Of a stretch of DNA of 64,000 bases, positions 33,019 through 41,850 are shown one piece after another; within the stretch, counting starts at the first letter, position 1, and every line of letters starts with the position of its first letter. Under the pieces are notes generated by a model. It made no database searches. It was not told where the DNA came from and saw only the letters and a program-made list of their open reading frames with translations. The DNA lies in assembly GCF_000379625.1 (NCBI RefSeq), contig NZ_KB903219.1, forward strand, positions 1 through 64,000, given 5' to 3'. The DNA comes from Actinomycetospora chiangmaiensis DSM 45062. GTDB lineage: Bacteria; Actinomycetota; Actinomycetes; Mycobacteriales; Pseudonocardiaceae. The translations under genes and the position numbers were made by a program.

Positions 33019-34374
33019 ATGGCCGCGTCGTCGCTGTCCACCCCCGAACGGGCGGAGGTCGCGCCCACCCTCGACGGCCCCGTCCCCCGGTCGCTCGGCT
33101 TCCTCGACCAGGGAGCCTTCTGGGCCAACCTCGGCGTGAGCCTCCTCGGCTTCGCCGGTGTCCTCGCGGTCCTCCAGCCCGCCGGCGCCCCGCCGCTCAC
33201 CGTGCCGGCGGCGATCCTCGCGACGGTCGTGGGCACTGTCATCGGCAGCGCGATGGTCGGGCTGTCGGCGATCCCCGGGGCCCGCACCGGCGCGCCCGCC
33301 ATGGTGGTGCTGCGTGGCCTGTTCGGCGGGGTGCTCTCCTGGATCCCGTCGGTACTCAACGTCGTCCAGCTCATCGGCTGGGGCACCTTCGAGCTCGTCG
33401 TCATCGCCCAGGCCGGGACGCTCGCGATCGGCGGCCCGACCTGGGCGTGGATCGTCGGGGCCGGGGTCGTGACGACGCTGCTGACGCTGCGCCCGCTGGG
33501 GATGCTGCGGTTGCTGCGCCGGGTCGTGACGATCCTCGTCGCGATCTCGGTGGCCTACCTCGCCTGGTGGCTGTTCACCCGGCCCGCCGCGGCGGACCTG
33601 GGGGCGAGCGGGTCCTGGGCCGGGTTCTGGGCGGGGACCGACGCCGCGATCGCGGTGGCCGTCTCCTGGATCCCGGTCGCCTCGGACTACTCCCGGCACT
33701 CGAAGCGGGTGGCGACGGCGTTCACCGCGGCCACCGTGGGCTACGGCATCACCCAGATCCTGTGCTTCGTCGTCGGGCTCGCCGCGCTGTCGCTCGTCGC
33801 GGGCGACGGCAACCAGGTGTTCGCCCCGATGCTCGCCGCGCCGCTCGGCGTCGTCGCCCTGGTGATCCTGACGCTGCGCGAGACCGACCAGTCCTTCGCG
33901 AACGTGTACTCCACGGCGGTGTCCGCGCAGAACCTCCTGCCACGCGCCGACCGGCGGGTGCTCAGCCTCGTCATCGGCGCCCTCATCACCGTGCTCGGCC
34001 TGGCCGTGACGATCGACGACTACGCCGTGTTCCTCGCGGTGATCGGCTCGATCTTCGTCCCGCTGCTCGGGGTCGGGGTGGGGGAGGCCCTGGTGAACCG
34101 GGGCGCCCTCGACCTGTCGCGCTGGGCGCCGTCGCGGCCGCTCATGGTGGTGGCCTGGGTGATCGGGCTCGCCGTCTACCAGCTGATCAACCCGGGTGGG
34201 GCGCCGGTGTGGTCCGACGCCTGGACGTCGCTGCGGGAGGCGATCGGGTTCACGCCGCCGTCGTGGCTCTCCGCCTCGCTGACCTCGTTCCTCGTCGCCG
34301 GACTCGTCGCCGCCGCGTTCGCGGCCATCGGCCGCCGCACGCGACGTCGGGAAAAGGTCGCCGCGCGGGGTTGA
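33019..34374 (+). CDS. NCS1-family permease, probable HMP/thiamine-precursor importer (CytX-like)
   Basis: A 451-aa membrane protein with about 12 helices of the cytosine/purine/thiamine NCS1 family. The N-terminal RSLGFLDQGAFWANLGVSLLGF and the VSWIPVASDYSRHSKR loop are characteristic. Its place directly under a TPP riboswitch points to thiamine salvage, probably uptake of hydroxymethylpyrimidine, as for CytX. No thi biosynthesis gene is adjacent, so the permease stands alone. The substrate is inferred from the riboswitch. Confidence 0.9.
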   Translation: MAASSLSTPERAEVAPTLDGPVPRSLGFLDQGAFWANLGVSLLGFAGVLAVLQPAGAPPLTVPAAILATVVGTVIGSAMVGLSAIPGARTGAPAMVVLRGLFGGVLSWIPSVLNVVQLIGWGTFELVVIAQAGTLAIGGPTWAWIVGAGVVTTLLTLRPLGMLRLLRRVVTILVAISVAYLAWWLFTRPAAADLGASGSWAGFWAGTDAAIAVAVSWIPVASDYSRHSKRVATAFTAATVGYGITQILCFVVGLAALSLVAGDGNQVFAPMLAAPLGVVALVILTLRETDQSFANVYSTAVSAQNLLPRADRRVLSLVIGALITVLGLAVTIDDYAVFLAVIGSIFVPLLGVGVGEALVNRGALDLSRWAPSRPLMVVAWVIGLAVYQLINPGGAPVWSDAWTSLREAIGFTPPSWLSASLTSFLVAGLVAAAFAAIGRRTRRREKVAARG

Positions 34375-34451
34375 GACCGCCACGCGCCGGGGGAGTCCCG
34401 CGGGGGCGGACGGATGCGCACCCGTGCATCCGGCGCCGCGGAGGGAGCTTC

Positions 34452-35582
34452 ATGCGAGCCGTGGTCTACAAGGGGACGAACGAGGTGGCCGTCGAGCAGG
34501 TGGACGACCCCCGTCTGGAGGCCCCCACCGACGCCCTGATCCGGATCACGACGACGGCCATCTGCGGGTCCGACCTGCACATGTACGAGGGCCGCACGGT
34601 CGCCGAGACCGGCATCGTCTTCGGGCACGAGAACATGGGCGTCGTCGAGGACGTCGGCTCCGGGGTCACGCGCATCAGGAAGGGCGACCGCGTCTCGCTG
34701 CCGTTCAACGTGGCCTGCGGGTTCTGCAAGAACTGCCTGGCCGGCAAGACGGCGTTCTGCCTGACGGTGAACCCGCCCTACGCGGGCGGCGCGTACGGCT
34801 ACGTCGGGATGGGCCCGTACACCGGCGGGCAGGCCGAGTACCTGCGCGTGCCGTTCGCCGACTTCAACGCCCTCGTGCTCCCGCCCGGCGAGGAGCACGA
34901 GAACGACTTCGCGATGCTCGCCGACATCTTCCCCACCGGCTACCACGCGACGGTCCTCGCCGACCTCAACCCCGGCGAGTCGATCGTGGTGTTCGGGGCC
35001 GGGCCGGTCGGGCTCATGGCCGCGTACTCCGCCGTCATCAAGGGCGCCTCGAAGGTCTTCGTGGTGGACAAGGTCGCCTCCCGGCTGCAGCTCGCCGAGG
35101 ACATCGGGGCGATCCCGATCGACTTCTCCGCCGGCGACCCGGTGGAGCAGGTGGTGGACCAGACCGACGGCCTCGGGGCCGACAAGGGCGTCGACGCGGT
35201 CGGCTACCAGGCCACCGCGAACGACGGCGAGGAGCAGCCCGCCGTCGTGCTCAACCAGCTCGTAGACGCGGTGCGGCACACCGGACGCCTCGGCATCGTC
35301 GGGCTCTACCTGCCGCAGGACCCGGGCGCGCCGGACGAGAACGCCGCGAACGGGCGGCTGCTGTTCAACGTGGGCCGCTTCTTCGAGAAGGGCCAGAAGA
35401 TGGGGACCGGGCAGGCGGACGCCAAGGCCTACAACGCCCAGCTGCGCGACCTCATCGTCGCGGGCCGGGCGACGCCCTCGTTCGTGGTGTCCCAGGAGGT
35501 CCCGCTCGACGAGGCGCCGGACGCCTACGCGCGCTTCGACGCCCGCGAGGACGGCTACTCGAAGGTCGTCCTGAAGCCGTAG
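34452..35582 (+). CDS. Glutathione-independent formaldehyde dehydrogenase-like zinc dehydrogenase
   Basis: A 376-aa MDR protein. It has ICGSDLHMYEGRT, the catalytic zinc His in VFGHENMG, the structural zinc loop CGFCKNCLAGKTAFC, and a strong FdhA hallmark: SLPFNVACG ... CLTVNP ... GGAYGYVGMGPYTGGQAEYLRVPFADFN. NAD motif GAGPVGLMAAY. FdhA-type enzymes oxidise formaldehyde or dismutate aldehydes with tightly held NAD. Start ATG 34452 has a GGAG-like site (GAGGGAG). Its stop TAG is the first base triplet of a 56-bp palindromic repeat. Confidence 0.9.
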   Translation: MRAVVYKGTNEVAVEQVDDPRLEAPTDALIRITTTAICGSDLHMYEGRTVAETGIVFGHENMGVVEDVGSGVTRIRKGDRVSLPFNVACGFCKNCLAGKTAFCLTVNPPYAGGAYGYVGMGPYTGGQAEYLRVPFADFNALVLPPGEEHENDFAMLADIFPTGYHATVLADLNPGESIVVFGAGPVGLMAAYSAVIKGASKVFVVDKVASRLQLAEDIGAIPIDFSAGDPVEQVVDQTDGLGADKGVDAVGYQATANDGEEQPAVVLNQLVDAVRHTGRLGIVGLYLPQDPGAPDENAANGRLLFNVGRFFEKGQKMGTGQADAKAYNAQLRDLIVAGRATPSFVVSQEVPLDEAPDAYARFDAREDGYSKVVLKP

Positions 35583-35635
35583 GTGGCTGCGCCTCGTGAG
35601 CACTTTCCGTGGCTGTCACCACGGAAAGTGCTCAC
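35580..35635. repeat. 56-bp stop-codon palindromic element, copy 1
   Basis: Starts with the TAG stop of the preceding gene (TAGGTGGCT..CGCC) and contains a perfect 17-bp stem, GTGAGCACTTTCCGTGG with its complement at 35619-35635, loop 6 nt. It aligns without gaps to 46291-46346 at 46 of 56 bases. Confidence 0.9.
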
Positions 35636-35662
35636 GGGCCGACGAAGGAGGCACATCCGCAC

Positions 35663-36691
35663 ATGAAGTACCGCACGCTGGGCCGCACCGGCATCAAGGT
35701 AAGCCCCTACTGCCTGGGCGCGATGATGTTCGGCGCCTGGGGCAACCCCGACCACGACGACTCGATCCGGATCATCCACCGCGCGCTCGACGCCGGGATC
35801 AACTTCGTCGACACCGCCGACGTCTACGCCCAGGGCGAGTCGGAGGAGATCGTCGGCAAGGCGTTGGCCGGCCGGCGCGACGACGTCGTGCTCGCCACCA
35901 AGGTGCACGGCGGCATGGGCGAGGACCCCAACCGCTCCGGGAACTCGCGGCGCTGGATCGTCGCGGAGGTCGAGGACTCGCTGCGCCGGTTGCAGACCGA
36001 CCACATCGACCTCTACCAGATCCACCGGCCGTCGCCGGACACCGACGTCGAGGAGACCCTCTCCGCGCTCACCGACCTGGTGCGCAGCGGCAAGGTCCGG
36101 GCGATCGGCTGCTCGACGTTCCCCGCCTCGGAGCTCGTCGAGTCGCACTGGATCGCCGAACGGCGCGGCTACGAGCGCTTCCGCACCGAGCAGCCGCCGT
36201 ACTCGATCGTCAACCGCGGCATCGAGCGCGAGGTGCTGCCCGTCTGCGAGCGCTACGGGATGGGCACGCTGGTGTGGAGCCCGCTCGCCATGGGGCTTCT
36301 CACCGGGCGGTACCGCAAGGGGCAGGAGACCGACTCGAAGCGGATGTCGTTCGCGCCGGGCCGGCTGACCCACGAGCGCAAGCTCGACGTGGTGGAGGAG
36401 CTGATCCCGGTCGCGGAGAAGGCCGGCCTCTCCCTGACCCACATGGCGATGGCCTTCGCGGTGGCCCACCCGGGCGTGACCAGCGCGATCATCGGGCCCC
36501 GCACCATGGAGCACCTCGAGGACCTGCTCGCCGGGGCGGAGGTCACGCTCGACGACGAGGTGCTCGACCGCATCGACGAGATCGTGCCGCCGGGCACCGA
36601 CGTCGACCCGGGCGACGTCTCGTACGCGCCGCCGGCGATCGAACACGCCCGGCTGCGGCGTCGACCGGCGGCTGAACGCTCCGCGGCGTAG
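35663..36691 (+). CDS. Aldo/keto reductase
   Basis: A 342-aa (alpha/beta)8 NADPH-dependent reductase. Catalytic residues are visible as D and Y in NFVDTADVYAQGESEE, K in LATKVHG and H in IDLYQIHRPSPD. The NADPH tail motif is near TSAIIGPRTMEHLED. It belongs to the large KAR/voltage-channel-beta-like group (YdhF/TAS type). ATG 35663 follows GGAGG; the open frame extends upstream into the palindromic repeat. It is 80 bp after the formaldehyde-dehydrogenase-like gene and could take part in aldehyde detoxification. Confidence 0.92.
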   Translation: MKYRTLGRTGIKVSPYCLGAMMFGAWGNPDHDDSIRIIHRALDAGINFVDTADVYAQGESEEIVGKALAGRRDDVVLATKVHGGMGEDPNRSGNSRRWIVAEVEDSLRRLQTDHIDLYQIHRPSPDTDVEETLSALTDLVRSGKVRAIGCSTFPASELVESHWIAERRGYERFRTEQPPYSIVNRGIEREVLPVCERYGMGTLVWSPLAMGLLTGRYRKGQETDSKRMSFAPGRLTHERKLDVVEELIPVAEKAGLSLTHMAMAFAVAHPGVTSAIIGPRTMEHLEDLLAGAEVTLDDEVLDRIDEIVPPGTDVDPGDVSYAPPAIEHARLRRRPAAERSAA

Positions 36692-36775
36692 ACACGAAGG
36701 GGTCCGTCCTCCGATCGTGAACGTGCGGCGGTGCGGTACAACCATTCCCGTATCCGCCAGGGGAGGATCGGACCC

Positions 36776-37417
36776 GTGAGCTACCCGCAGCGTTCCTGGA
36801 ACGACGGCGACGTCGAGGTCGTCCCCGGACGCCTCTGGGCGGGCGGGGTCGCCACGGCCCTCGTCGCCGCCGGCATCGCCTTCGTCGGCGTGCTCATCAT
36901 CAACAGCATCTTCGAGGTCGGGATCCAGACGGCGGGACGGTCGGGGGCGTTGGTCGACAACGCCTCCACCGTCATCCCCGTCGCGGCCGCGATCGCCGCG
37001 CTGGCCAGCACGGCACTGCTGCACCTGCTGCTCATGACGACGCCCCGCCCGGCCTCGTTCTTCTCGGCGATCGCGGTGCTCGTGATCGTCGTGCTGATCC
37101 TGCAGGTGTTCCTCGCGGAGGGGTCGATCTCGGCCCACATCGCCACCGGGGTCCTCTACGCCGCCATCGGCATCGGGATCGTGTCGATGCTCTCGGGGGT
37201 CTCGGCGACCTCGGTGCGCCCCGCCCAGCGCGGTGGCTGGGGCGGCCGCACCTACGACCCGCCGCAGCAGCCGCAGCAGCCCTACGACGGCCGGTACGAC
37301 GACCGGTACGGCAGCTACGACCCGCAACCGCCGTACCCGCCCCAGGGTGGTTACGCCAACCCGCAGGACCGCACGCAGCGTTACGACCCGCGGGACCAAC
37401 GCGGCCAGTGGCGGTGA
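36776..37417 (+). CDS. Four-helix membrane protein with Tyr/Pro/Gln-rich tail (DUF6069-like)
   Basis: A 213-aa actinobacterial membrane protein. Four hydrophobic helices between residues ~20 and 140 (for example LVAAGIAFVGVLIINSIF and IAVLVIVVLILQVFLA). The cytosolic tail is disordered, rich in Pro, Gln, Tyr and Asp (QQPQQPYDGRYDDRYGSYDPQPPY). GTG 36776 is used because GGGGAGGA is just upstream. The helix order suits the DUF6069 family. Function unknown. Confidence 0.75.
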   Translation: MSYPQRSWNDGDVEVVPGRLWAGGVATALVAAGIAFVGVLIINSIFEVGIQTAGRSGALVDNASTVIPVAAAIAALASTALLHLLLMTTPRPASFFSAIAVLVIVVLILQVFLAEGSISAHIATGVLYAAIGIGIVSMLSGVSATSVRPAQRGGWGGRTYDPPQQPQQPYDGRYDDRYGSYDPQPPYPPQGGYANPQDRTQRYDPRDQRGQWR

Positions 37418-37626
37418 CCGAAACCCCGTCGTGATCACGAGCAGTGATCGCGTCCGGACGCAGCGGCGTCGTTTCAAGCGATCGTGAGGATGGTCGCTCC
37501 GGCGTGCGCTCGGCTTGACCCGTCCGGAGGCGCCTGACGACGATCGACCGTCCTGATCCTGCGGACGGGCGTCCCCGCTCGTCCGCGTGCTGGTCGCGCC
37601 CCGGGTGCGACCGAAGGGTGGTCGCC

Positions 37627-38511
37627 ATGACGTCGACGGTCAACGGGTTCGATTCCGCAGTCGCCGGAGCAGGACACACCGGCCACCTCGGCAGCGAGGC
37701 CGCCCGCCGGGAGCACGGTCGGCTGGGTGAGGGCGTGTACCGCGGCCCGGGTGCGCTCACGGCGGCCCGCCGGGCCCTGCGCGTCGCGCTGCCGGAGCCG
37801 AGCAGCCGCTTCAGCCAGGACGACGAGTGGTGCGTGGTCCAGCAGTCCGACGGCTCCTGGTCGGAGTTCCGCTTCCACGACTACCACCGGATCTTCGACG
37901 TGCCGGGGCTCTACGAGAAGATCTTCTACGACGTGCTCGGGTGCGACACGCCGCGCTTCATGGCCGACCTGTTCGTCGACGCGCTCTCCGGCACCGACCA
38001 GACGCCCGCCGACGTGCGGGTCCTCGACCTCGGCGCGGGCAACGGGATCATGGCCGAGGAGCTCGCCTCGGTCGGCGTCGGGCACGCCGTCGGGGTCGAC
38101 ATCCTCCCCGAGGCGCAGGCGGCGGCCGAGCGCGACCGCCCCGGCCTCTACGCCGACTACCTGGTCGCCGACCTCACCGCCCTCGACCCGGCCGACGCCC
38201 GGACCCTCGCGGACCACCGGCTCACCGCGCTCACCGTCGTGGCGGCCCTCGGGTTCGGCGACATCCCGCCGGCGGCCTTCCGCACCGCCTACGACCAGAT
38301 CGCCGACGGCGGGTGGGTCGTGCTCACCATCAAGGACGCGTTCCTCGCCGAGGACGACACCTCCGGCTTCGCGACCATGATCTCCGAGGGCCTCGCCTCC
38401 GGGTCCCTCGAGGTCGTCCGCCGCGAGCGCTTCCGGCACCGTCTCGCCACCGACGCGAGCCCCCTGGTCTACGAGGGCATCGTCGCGCGCAAGCGGGGCC
38501 CGCTGGGCTGA
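37627..38511 (+). CDS. SAM-dependent methyltransferase (class I)
   Basis: A 294-aa protein with the Rossmann methyltransferase motif VLDLGAGNGIMAEELA (residues ~135-150), VGVDILPEAQ and the post-motif TIKDAFLAEDD. The N-terminal ~110 residues hold a domain with WSEFRFHDYHRIFDVPGLYEKIFYDVLG that resembles some actinobacterial methyltransferases of unknown target. ATG 37627 is preferred to GTG 37618. A GC-rich hairpin terminator follows. No substrate hint in the neighbours, although the PHA operon begins 165 bp later. Confidence 0.82.
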   Translation: MTSTVNGFDSAVAGAGHTGHLGSEAARREHGRLGEGVYRGPGALTAARRALRVALPEPSSRFSQDDEWCVVQQSDGSWSEFRFHDYHRIFDVPGLYEKIFYDVLGCDTPRFMADLFVDALSGTDQTPADVRVLDLGAGNGIMAEELASVGVGHAVGVDILPEAQAAAERDRPGLYADYLVADLTALDPADARTLADHRLTALTVVAALGFGDIPPAAFRTAYDQIADGGWVVLTIKDAFLAEDDTSGFATMISEGLASGSLEVVRRERFRHRLATDASPLVYEGIVARKRGPLG

Positions 38512-38538
38512 AGCCCGCCCGGGACCTTCATCTCCTCC

Positions 38539-38570
38539 CGACCGGTCGGGCCTCATGGCCCGGCCGGTCG
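38539..38570 (+). terminator. Terminator hairpin before the PHA locus
   Basis: A 14-bp stem (CGACCGGTCGGGCC with one G-U pair to its partner) around TCAT, followed by TCCTGTTT. It separates the methyltransferase from the PHA synthase gene. Confidence 0.8.
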
Positions 38571-38676
38571 TCCTGTTTCCCTGGCAGTGTGAAGGGGCAC
38601 ACATTCCCGCGGAGGGGGTCCCGACAGGCACGCCCCGGCGCGAGGGGTGCGGGACCTCCCGGCAAGGAGAGAAGGC

Positions 38677-40458
38677 ATGGCCGCCAACAGCGACCTCGAG
38701 CGCAGCGCGCCCCCCGCGCTGCGTGCCCCCGACATCGCCACCGCGATGGAGCGCGTCGTCCCCGACGCGGTCCTCGCCCGGACCGACCCGTCCCTGATGG
38801 GCCGCACGGTCGTGCAGCTCGCCCAGGGCTGGGCCACCCATCCCGGGGAGGTGGGGCGCGCCGCATCGTCGTTCGCCGCGCTCTCCGCCCGGATCGGTGC
38901 CGCGGCCGCGGGACGCGCACTGCGGGGTCTCGCCGGGGGCACCGTCGAGAACGATCCCTCGACCGAGCCGGTGCCGACGAGCAAGGACGGGCGCTTCAAG
39001 GACACGACGTGGGTGGAGAACCCCGCGTACTGGGCGCTGCGCCAGGAGTACCTCGCCCTGGTCGCGCTGCTCGAGGACCTCGTCGGGGCGGCCTCGCTCG
39101 ACGAGGAGGCCGCCGAGCGCGCGCACATGCTGATGAGCCTGGTGGGCGGCGTCGTCTCGCCGACCAACGTGCTGCCCGGCAACCCGTCCGCCCTCAAGCG
39201 GGCGTTCGAGACCGGGGGGTCGAGCGTCGTCGCCGGCCTGCGCAACCTGCTGGACGACGTCGCCACGAACAACGGCAAGCCGCGCCAGGTCGACAAGACG
39301 AACCTGCGCGTCGGCAAGGAACTGGCGGCGACCCCGGGCAAGGTCGTCTACCGCAACCGCCTCATGGAGCTCGTGCAGTTCGAGGCGCAGACCGACGAGG
39401 TCCACGAGATCCCGCTGCTGTGCAGCCCGCCGTGGATCAACAAGTACTACGTCATGGACCTCGCGCCGGAGCGCAGCCTCGTCGAGTGGGCGGTCCAGCA
39501 CGGCCACACGGTCTTCATGATCAGCTACCGGAACCCGGACAGCTCGATGGCGACGACGACGTTCGCCGACTACCTCGAGCTCGGCCCGGCCACGGCGCTC
39601 GACGTGGTCCAGGAGATCACCGGCGCCGACAAGGTCAACCTCATGGGTCTCTGCCTCGGCGGGCTCATGGCCGCGCTGCTGACCACGCGGTGCGCGGAGC
39701 GGGGGGACGACCGGGTCAACTCGCTGACGATGCTCAACACGATGCTCGACTACTCCGAGGTCGGGCCCATCTCGTCCTTCGTGAGCCCGGAGATCACCGC
39801 GCGGCTCGAGAAGTCGATGGAGCAGTCGGGCTACCTCCCGGCCGAGTCGATGGCGACGACGTTCGACCTGCTCCGCGCGAACGACCTGATCTTCAACTAC
39901 ATCGGGCCGAACTGGCTGGAGGGCAAGACGCCCCCCGCCTTCGACATCCTCGCGTGGAACACCGACTCCACGCGCATGCCGGCGGCGATGCACTCCTTCT
40001 ACCTCCGGCACTTCTACATCGACAACGAGCTGTCGAAGGGCGAGCTGGAGATCGACGGCGAGCCGCTCTCGCTCAAGGCGGTGCAGGCGGACACGTTCAT
40101 CGTCGCCGCGGAGAACGACCACATCGCGCCGTGGCGGACCTCCTTCACCTCCACCGAGCTCCTCGGCGGCGACGTCACCTTCGTCCTCTCGACGGCGGGT
40201 CACATCGCCGGTGTCGTCAACCCGCCCAGCCCGAAGGCCAAGCACTGGGTGGGTACCGTCGGCGCCACGGGTGCCGATGCGCCGGGGCCGGACGCCTGGC
40301 GGGCCCGGGCGACGGAGGTCAAGGGCTCCTGGTGGGAGACCTGGAGCGAGTGGATCGGCGAGCACGCGGGCGGGATGCGGACGCCGCCGCCGGTGGGCAG
40401 CGACGCGCACCCGGTGCTCGGCGACGCCCCCGGGGAGTACGTGCTCGGCACGAGCTGA
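38677..40458 (+). CDS. phaC: Poly(3-hydroxyalkanoate) synthase
   Basis: A 593-aa PHA synthase that polymerises 3-hydroxyacyl-CoA into storage polyester at granule surfaces. The lipase-like box GLCLGG carries catalytic C326; D481 (AENDHIAP) and H509 (STAGHIAGVVNPP) complete the triad. NPAYWALRQEYL, VGKELAATPGKVVYRN and PPWINKYYVMDLAPERSLVEW are class I/II family signatures. ATG 38677 follows AAGGAGAGAAGG. It opens a rightward PHA locus with a small Cys protein, phasin, XRE regulator and depolymerase. A short GTGTG/CACAC dyad lies ~75 bp upstream (38587-38602). Confidence 0.96.
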   Translation: MAANSDLERSAPPALRAPDIATAMERVVPDAVLARTDPSLMGRTVVQLAQGWATHPGEVGRAASSFAALSARIGAAAAGRALRGLAGGTVENDPSTEPVPTSKDGRFKDTTWVENPAYWALRQEYLALVALLEDLVGAASLDEEAAERAHMLMSLVGGVVSPTNVLPGNPSALKRAFETGGSSVVAGLRNLLDDVATNNGKPRQVDKTNLRVGKELAATPGKVVYRNRLMELVQFEAQTDEVHEIPLLCSPPWINKYYVMDLAPERSLVEWAVQHGHTVFMISYRNPDSSMATTTFADYLELGPATALDVVQEITGADKVNLMGLCLGGLMAALLTTRCAERGDDRVNSLTMLNTMLDYSEVGPISSFVSPEITARLEKSMEQSGYLPAESMATTFDLLRANDLIFNYIGPNWLEGKTPPAFDILAWNTDSTRMPAAMHSFYLRHFYIDNELSKGELEIDGEPLSLKAVQADTFIVAAENDHIAPWRTSFTSTELLGGDVTFVLSTAGHIAGVVNPPSPKAKHWVGTVGATGADAPGPDAWRARATEVKGSWWETWSEWIGEHAGGMRTPPPVGSDAHPVLGDAPGEYVLGTS

Positions 40459-40469
40459 TCGGTGCACGC

Positions 40470-40504
40470 CGGGGCGGGGGTGTCGATCGTGACCCCCCGC
40501 CCCG
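40470..40504 (+). terminator. Terminator hairpin after phaC
   Basis: CGGGGCGGGGGT can pair with ACCCCCCGCCCCG (one bulged C) around ~10 nt, 12 bp after the phaC stop. The 293-bp gap 40459-40751 shows no other gene. Confidence 0.65.
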
Positions 40505-40751
40505 ACGTGTGTCCGGGTCCGGTCCCTCCGGCAGCGCCGTGGGGCAGCCCGGGGCGCGGCTCGGCCTGCGTGGTGTGGCCCTCGCGGTCGGTCCGGACAC
40601 GCGACGTCAACGGCACGTGACGATCGGGCGGCCGCGCCGTGACGCGGCTTGACGACGTCGGGTCGCGCAGGCACGGTGTTGCGTAGAGCGCGACGGCGGT
40701 GCGGGGAACGCAACGTGCTCCCGCCTTGATCGCCTCCGAACGGTTGCCCCC

Positions 40752-40964
40752 ATGGATCAGCACCCCTCCGACCACCGCGTCCGGTCGGCCTCCGTCGCGC
40801 TGCGCCGGTTCGTCGACGACGCCGTCGGGCCGCGGTACGACACCGCGTTCCTGCGGCTGGACCTCCTGCTCACCTCGCCGCAGGCCCGGTGCGACTGTCC
40901 GGAGTGCCTGCTCGACGTCGACCGCCGACGGGGCGCGATCCTCGCCTCACTCCCGCATCCCTGA
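40752..40964 (+). CDS. Small Cys-rich hypothetical protein in the PHA locus
   Basis: A 70-aa protein MDQHPSDHRVRSASVALRRF... with a CDCPEC motif (RCDCPECLLDVDRRRG) that could bind a metal ion. No known family recognised. It lies between phaC and the phasin-like gene, in the same direction, after a long leader of about 290 bp, and is followed by a 12-bp perfect palindrome CACGGCGCCGTG (40967-40978). Its position suggests a PHA-linked role, unproven. Confidence 0.5.
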   Translation: MDQHPSDHRVRSASVALRRFVDDAVGPRYDTAFLRLDLLLTSPQARCDCPECLLDVDRRRGAILASLPHP

Positions 40965-41045
40965 CACACGGCGCCGTGCTCGGTATCCTGAGCGGCTGAT
41001 CGGCCGGTCGAGCAGACCGGCGCCGTCGCAGGAGAGGAGCCGAGG

Positions 41046-41348
41046 ATGTCGACCTCGAACGGCACTGCACCCACCGGGAACGTCACCGACCAGGTGGCCG
41101 ACGCCGTGGCCCGGGGCCAGCAGATGATGACCGAGCTGACCAGCGGGGTCACCGAGCTGTGGACCGCCGCGCTCTCCGGCGCCGACGACGCCACGCGTCG
41201 CGTCGGCACCGGGTCGCTGCCCGGCGGGCTGCCGTCGGCCGGGGAGTTCGTCGACCGGGCCTACGACACGGGCATCGCCCTGCTCGAGATGCAGCGCTCG
41301 GCCGCCCACCAGGTGCTCGGCGCGATGTCCGCGTTCCGGACGCGCTGA
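41046..41348 (+). CDS. Phasin-like PHA granule-associated protein
   Basis: A 100-aa protein, mostly amphipathic helix (VTDQVADAVARGQQMMTELTSGVTELWTAALSG) and a second helix (EFVDRAYDTGIALLEMQRSAAHQVLGAMSAF). This is the composition of small phasins, which coat PHA granules. Position between the PHA synthase and depolymerase supports it. The ATG follows GGAGAGGAG. It lacks detectable catalytic motifs. Confidence 0.72.
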   Translation: MSTSNGTAPTGNVTDQVADAVARGQQMMTELTSGVTELWTAALSGADDATRRVGTGSLPGGLPSAGEFVDRAYDTGIALLEMQRSAAHQVLGAMSAFRTR

Positions 41349-41358
41349 CCGCCCCGCC

Positions 41359-41850
41359 GTGTCGTCGCCGACGGGTCCGGCGGGCCGCCCGCCGGGCGCC
41401 GCGCCGGACTCGGTGTGGGACGCCCAGCGCCGTGCGCTGGGCGGCTTCATCCGTGACCAGCGCCGCCTGGCGCGGTTGTCGCTGCGCCAGCTCTCGGCGC
41501 TCTCCCACATCTCCAACCCGTACCTGAGCCAGGTCGAGCGCGGGCTGCACGTGCCGTCCGTCCGCGTGCTGCAGGCGATCGCCGACGCCCTCGACCTGTC
41601 CGCGGAGACCCTGCTGGAACAGGCCGGCCTCGTCCGCGAGCAGGCGGGATCCACCCGCGGGGAGCGGCCGTCCGCCGACCCCGACGTCGAGCGGGCGGTC
41701 CGCGCCGACCCCCGCCTCACGCAGGGGCAGAAGGAGGCACTGATCGCGGTGTACCGCAGCTACACCGACGGTCGGGCCGCCGATCGCCCCGCCGCGCACC
41801 ACACCGCCGACGGGGCCGCGCCCCGGAGGCCGGAGGGAGTCACCCGATGA
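41359..41850 (+). CDS. XRE-family DNA-binding regulator in the PHA locus
   Basis: A 163-aa regulator. Residues 27-90 form a helix-turn-helix of the Cro/CI type (LGGFIRDQRRLARLSLRQLSALSHISNPYLSQVERGLHVPSVRVLQAIADALDLSAETLL). The rest is a short acidic and Pro/Ala tail. It begins 11 bp after the phasin-like gene and its stop overlaps the depolymerase ATG by 4 nt (ATGA), so it is likely autoregulated and controls PHA turnover, perhaps by sensing free granules, as PhaR does in proteobacteria; that last step is inference. Confidence 0.85.
   Translation: MSSPTGPAGRPPGAAPDSVWDAQRRALGGFIRDQRRLARLSLRQLSALSHISNPYLSQVERGLHVPSVRVLQAIADALDLSAETLLEQAGLVREQAGSTRGERPSADPDVERAVRADPRLTQGQKEALIAVYRSYTDGRAADRPAAHHTADGAAPRRPEGVTR

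Noticed and set aside
37474-40713. A 1079-codon open frame on the minus strand across the methyltransferase and PHA synthase genes
   Set aside because: It is antisense to well-recognised genes; long antisense frames are expected where third codon positions are nearly all G or C, and the translation is Arg/Gly/Val-rich with no domain.
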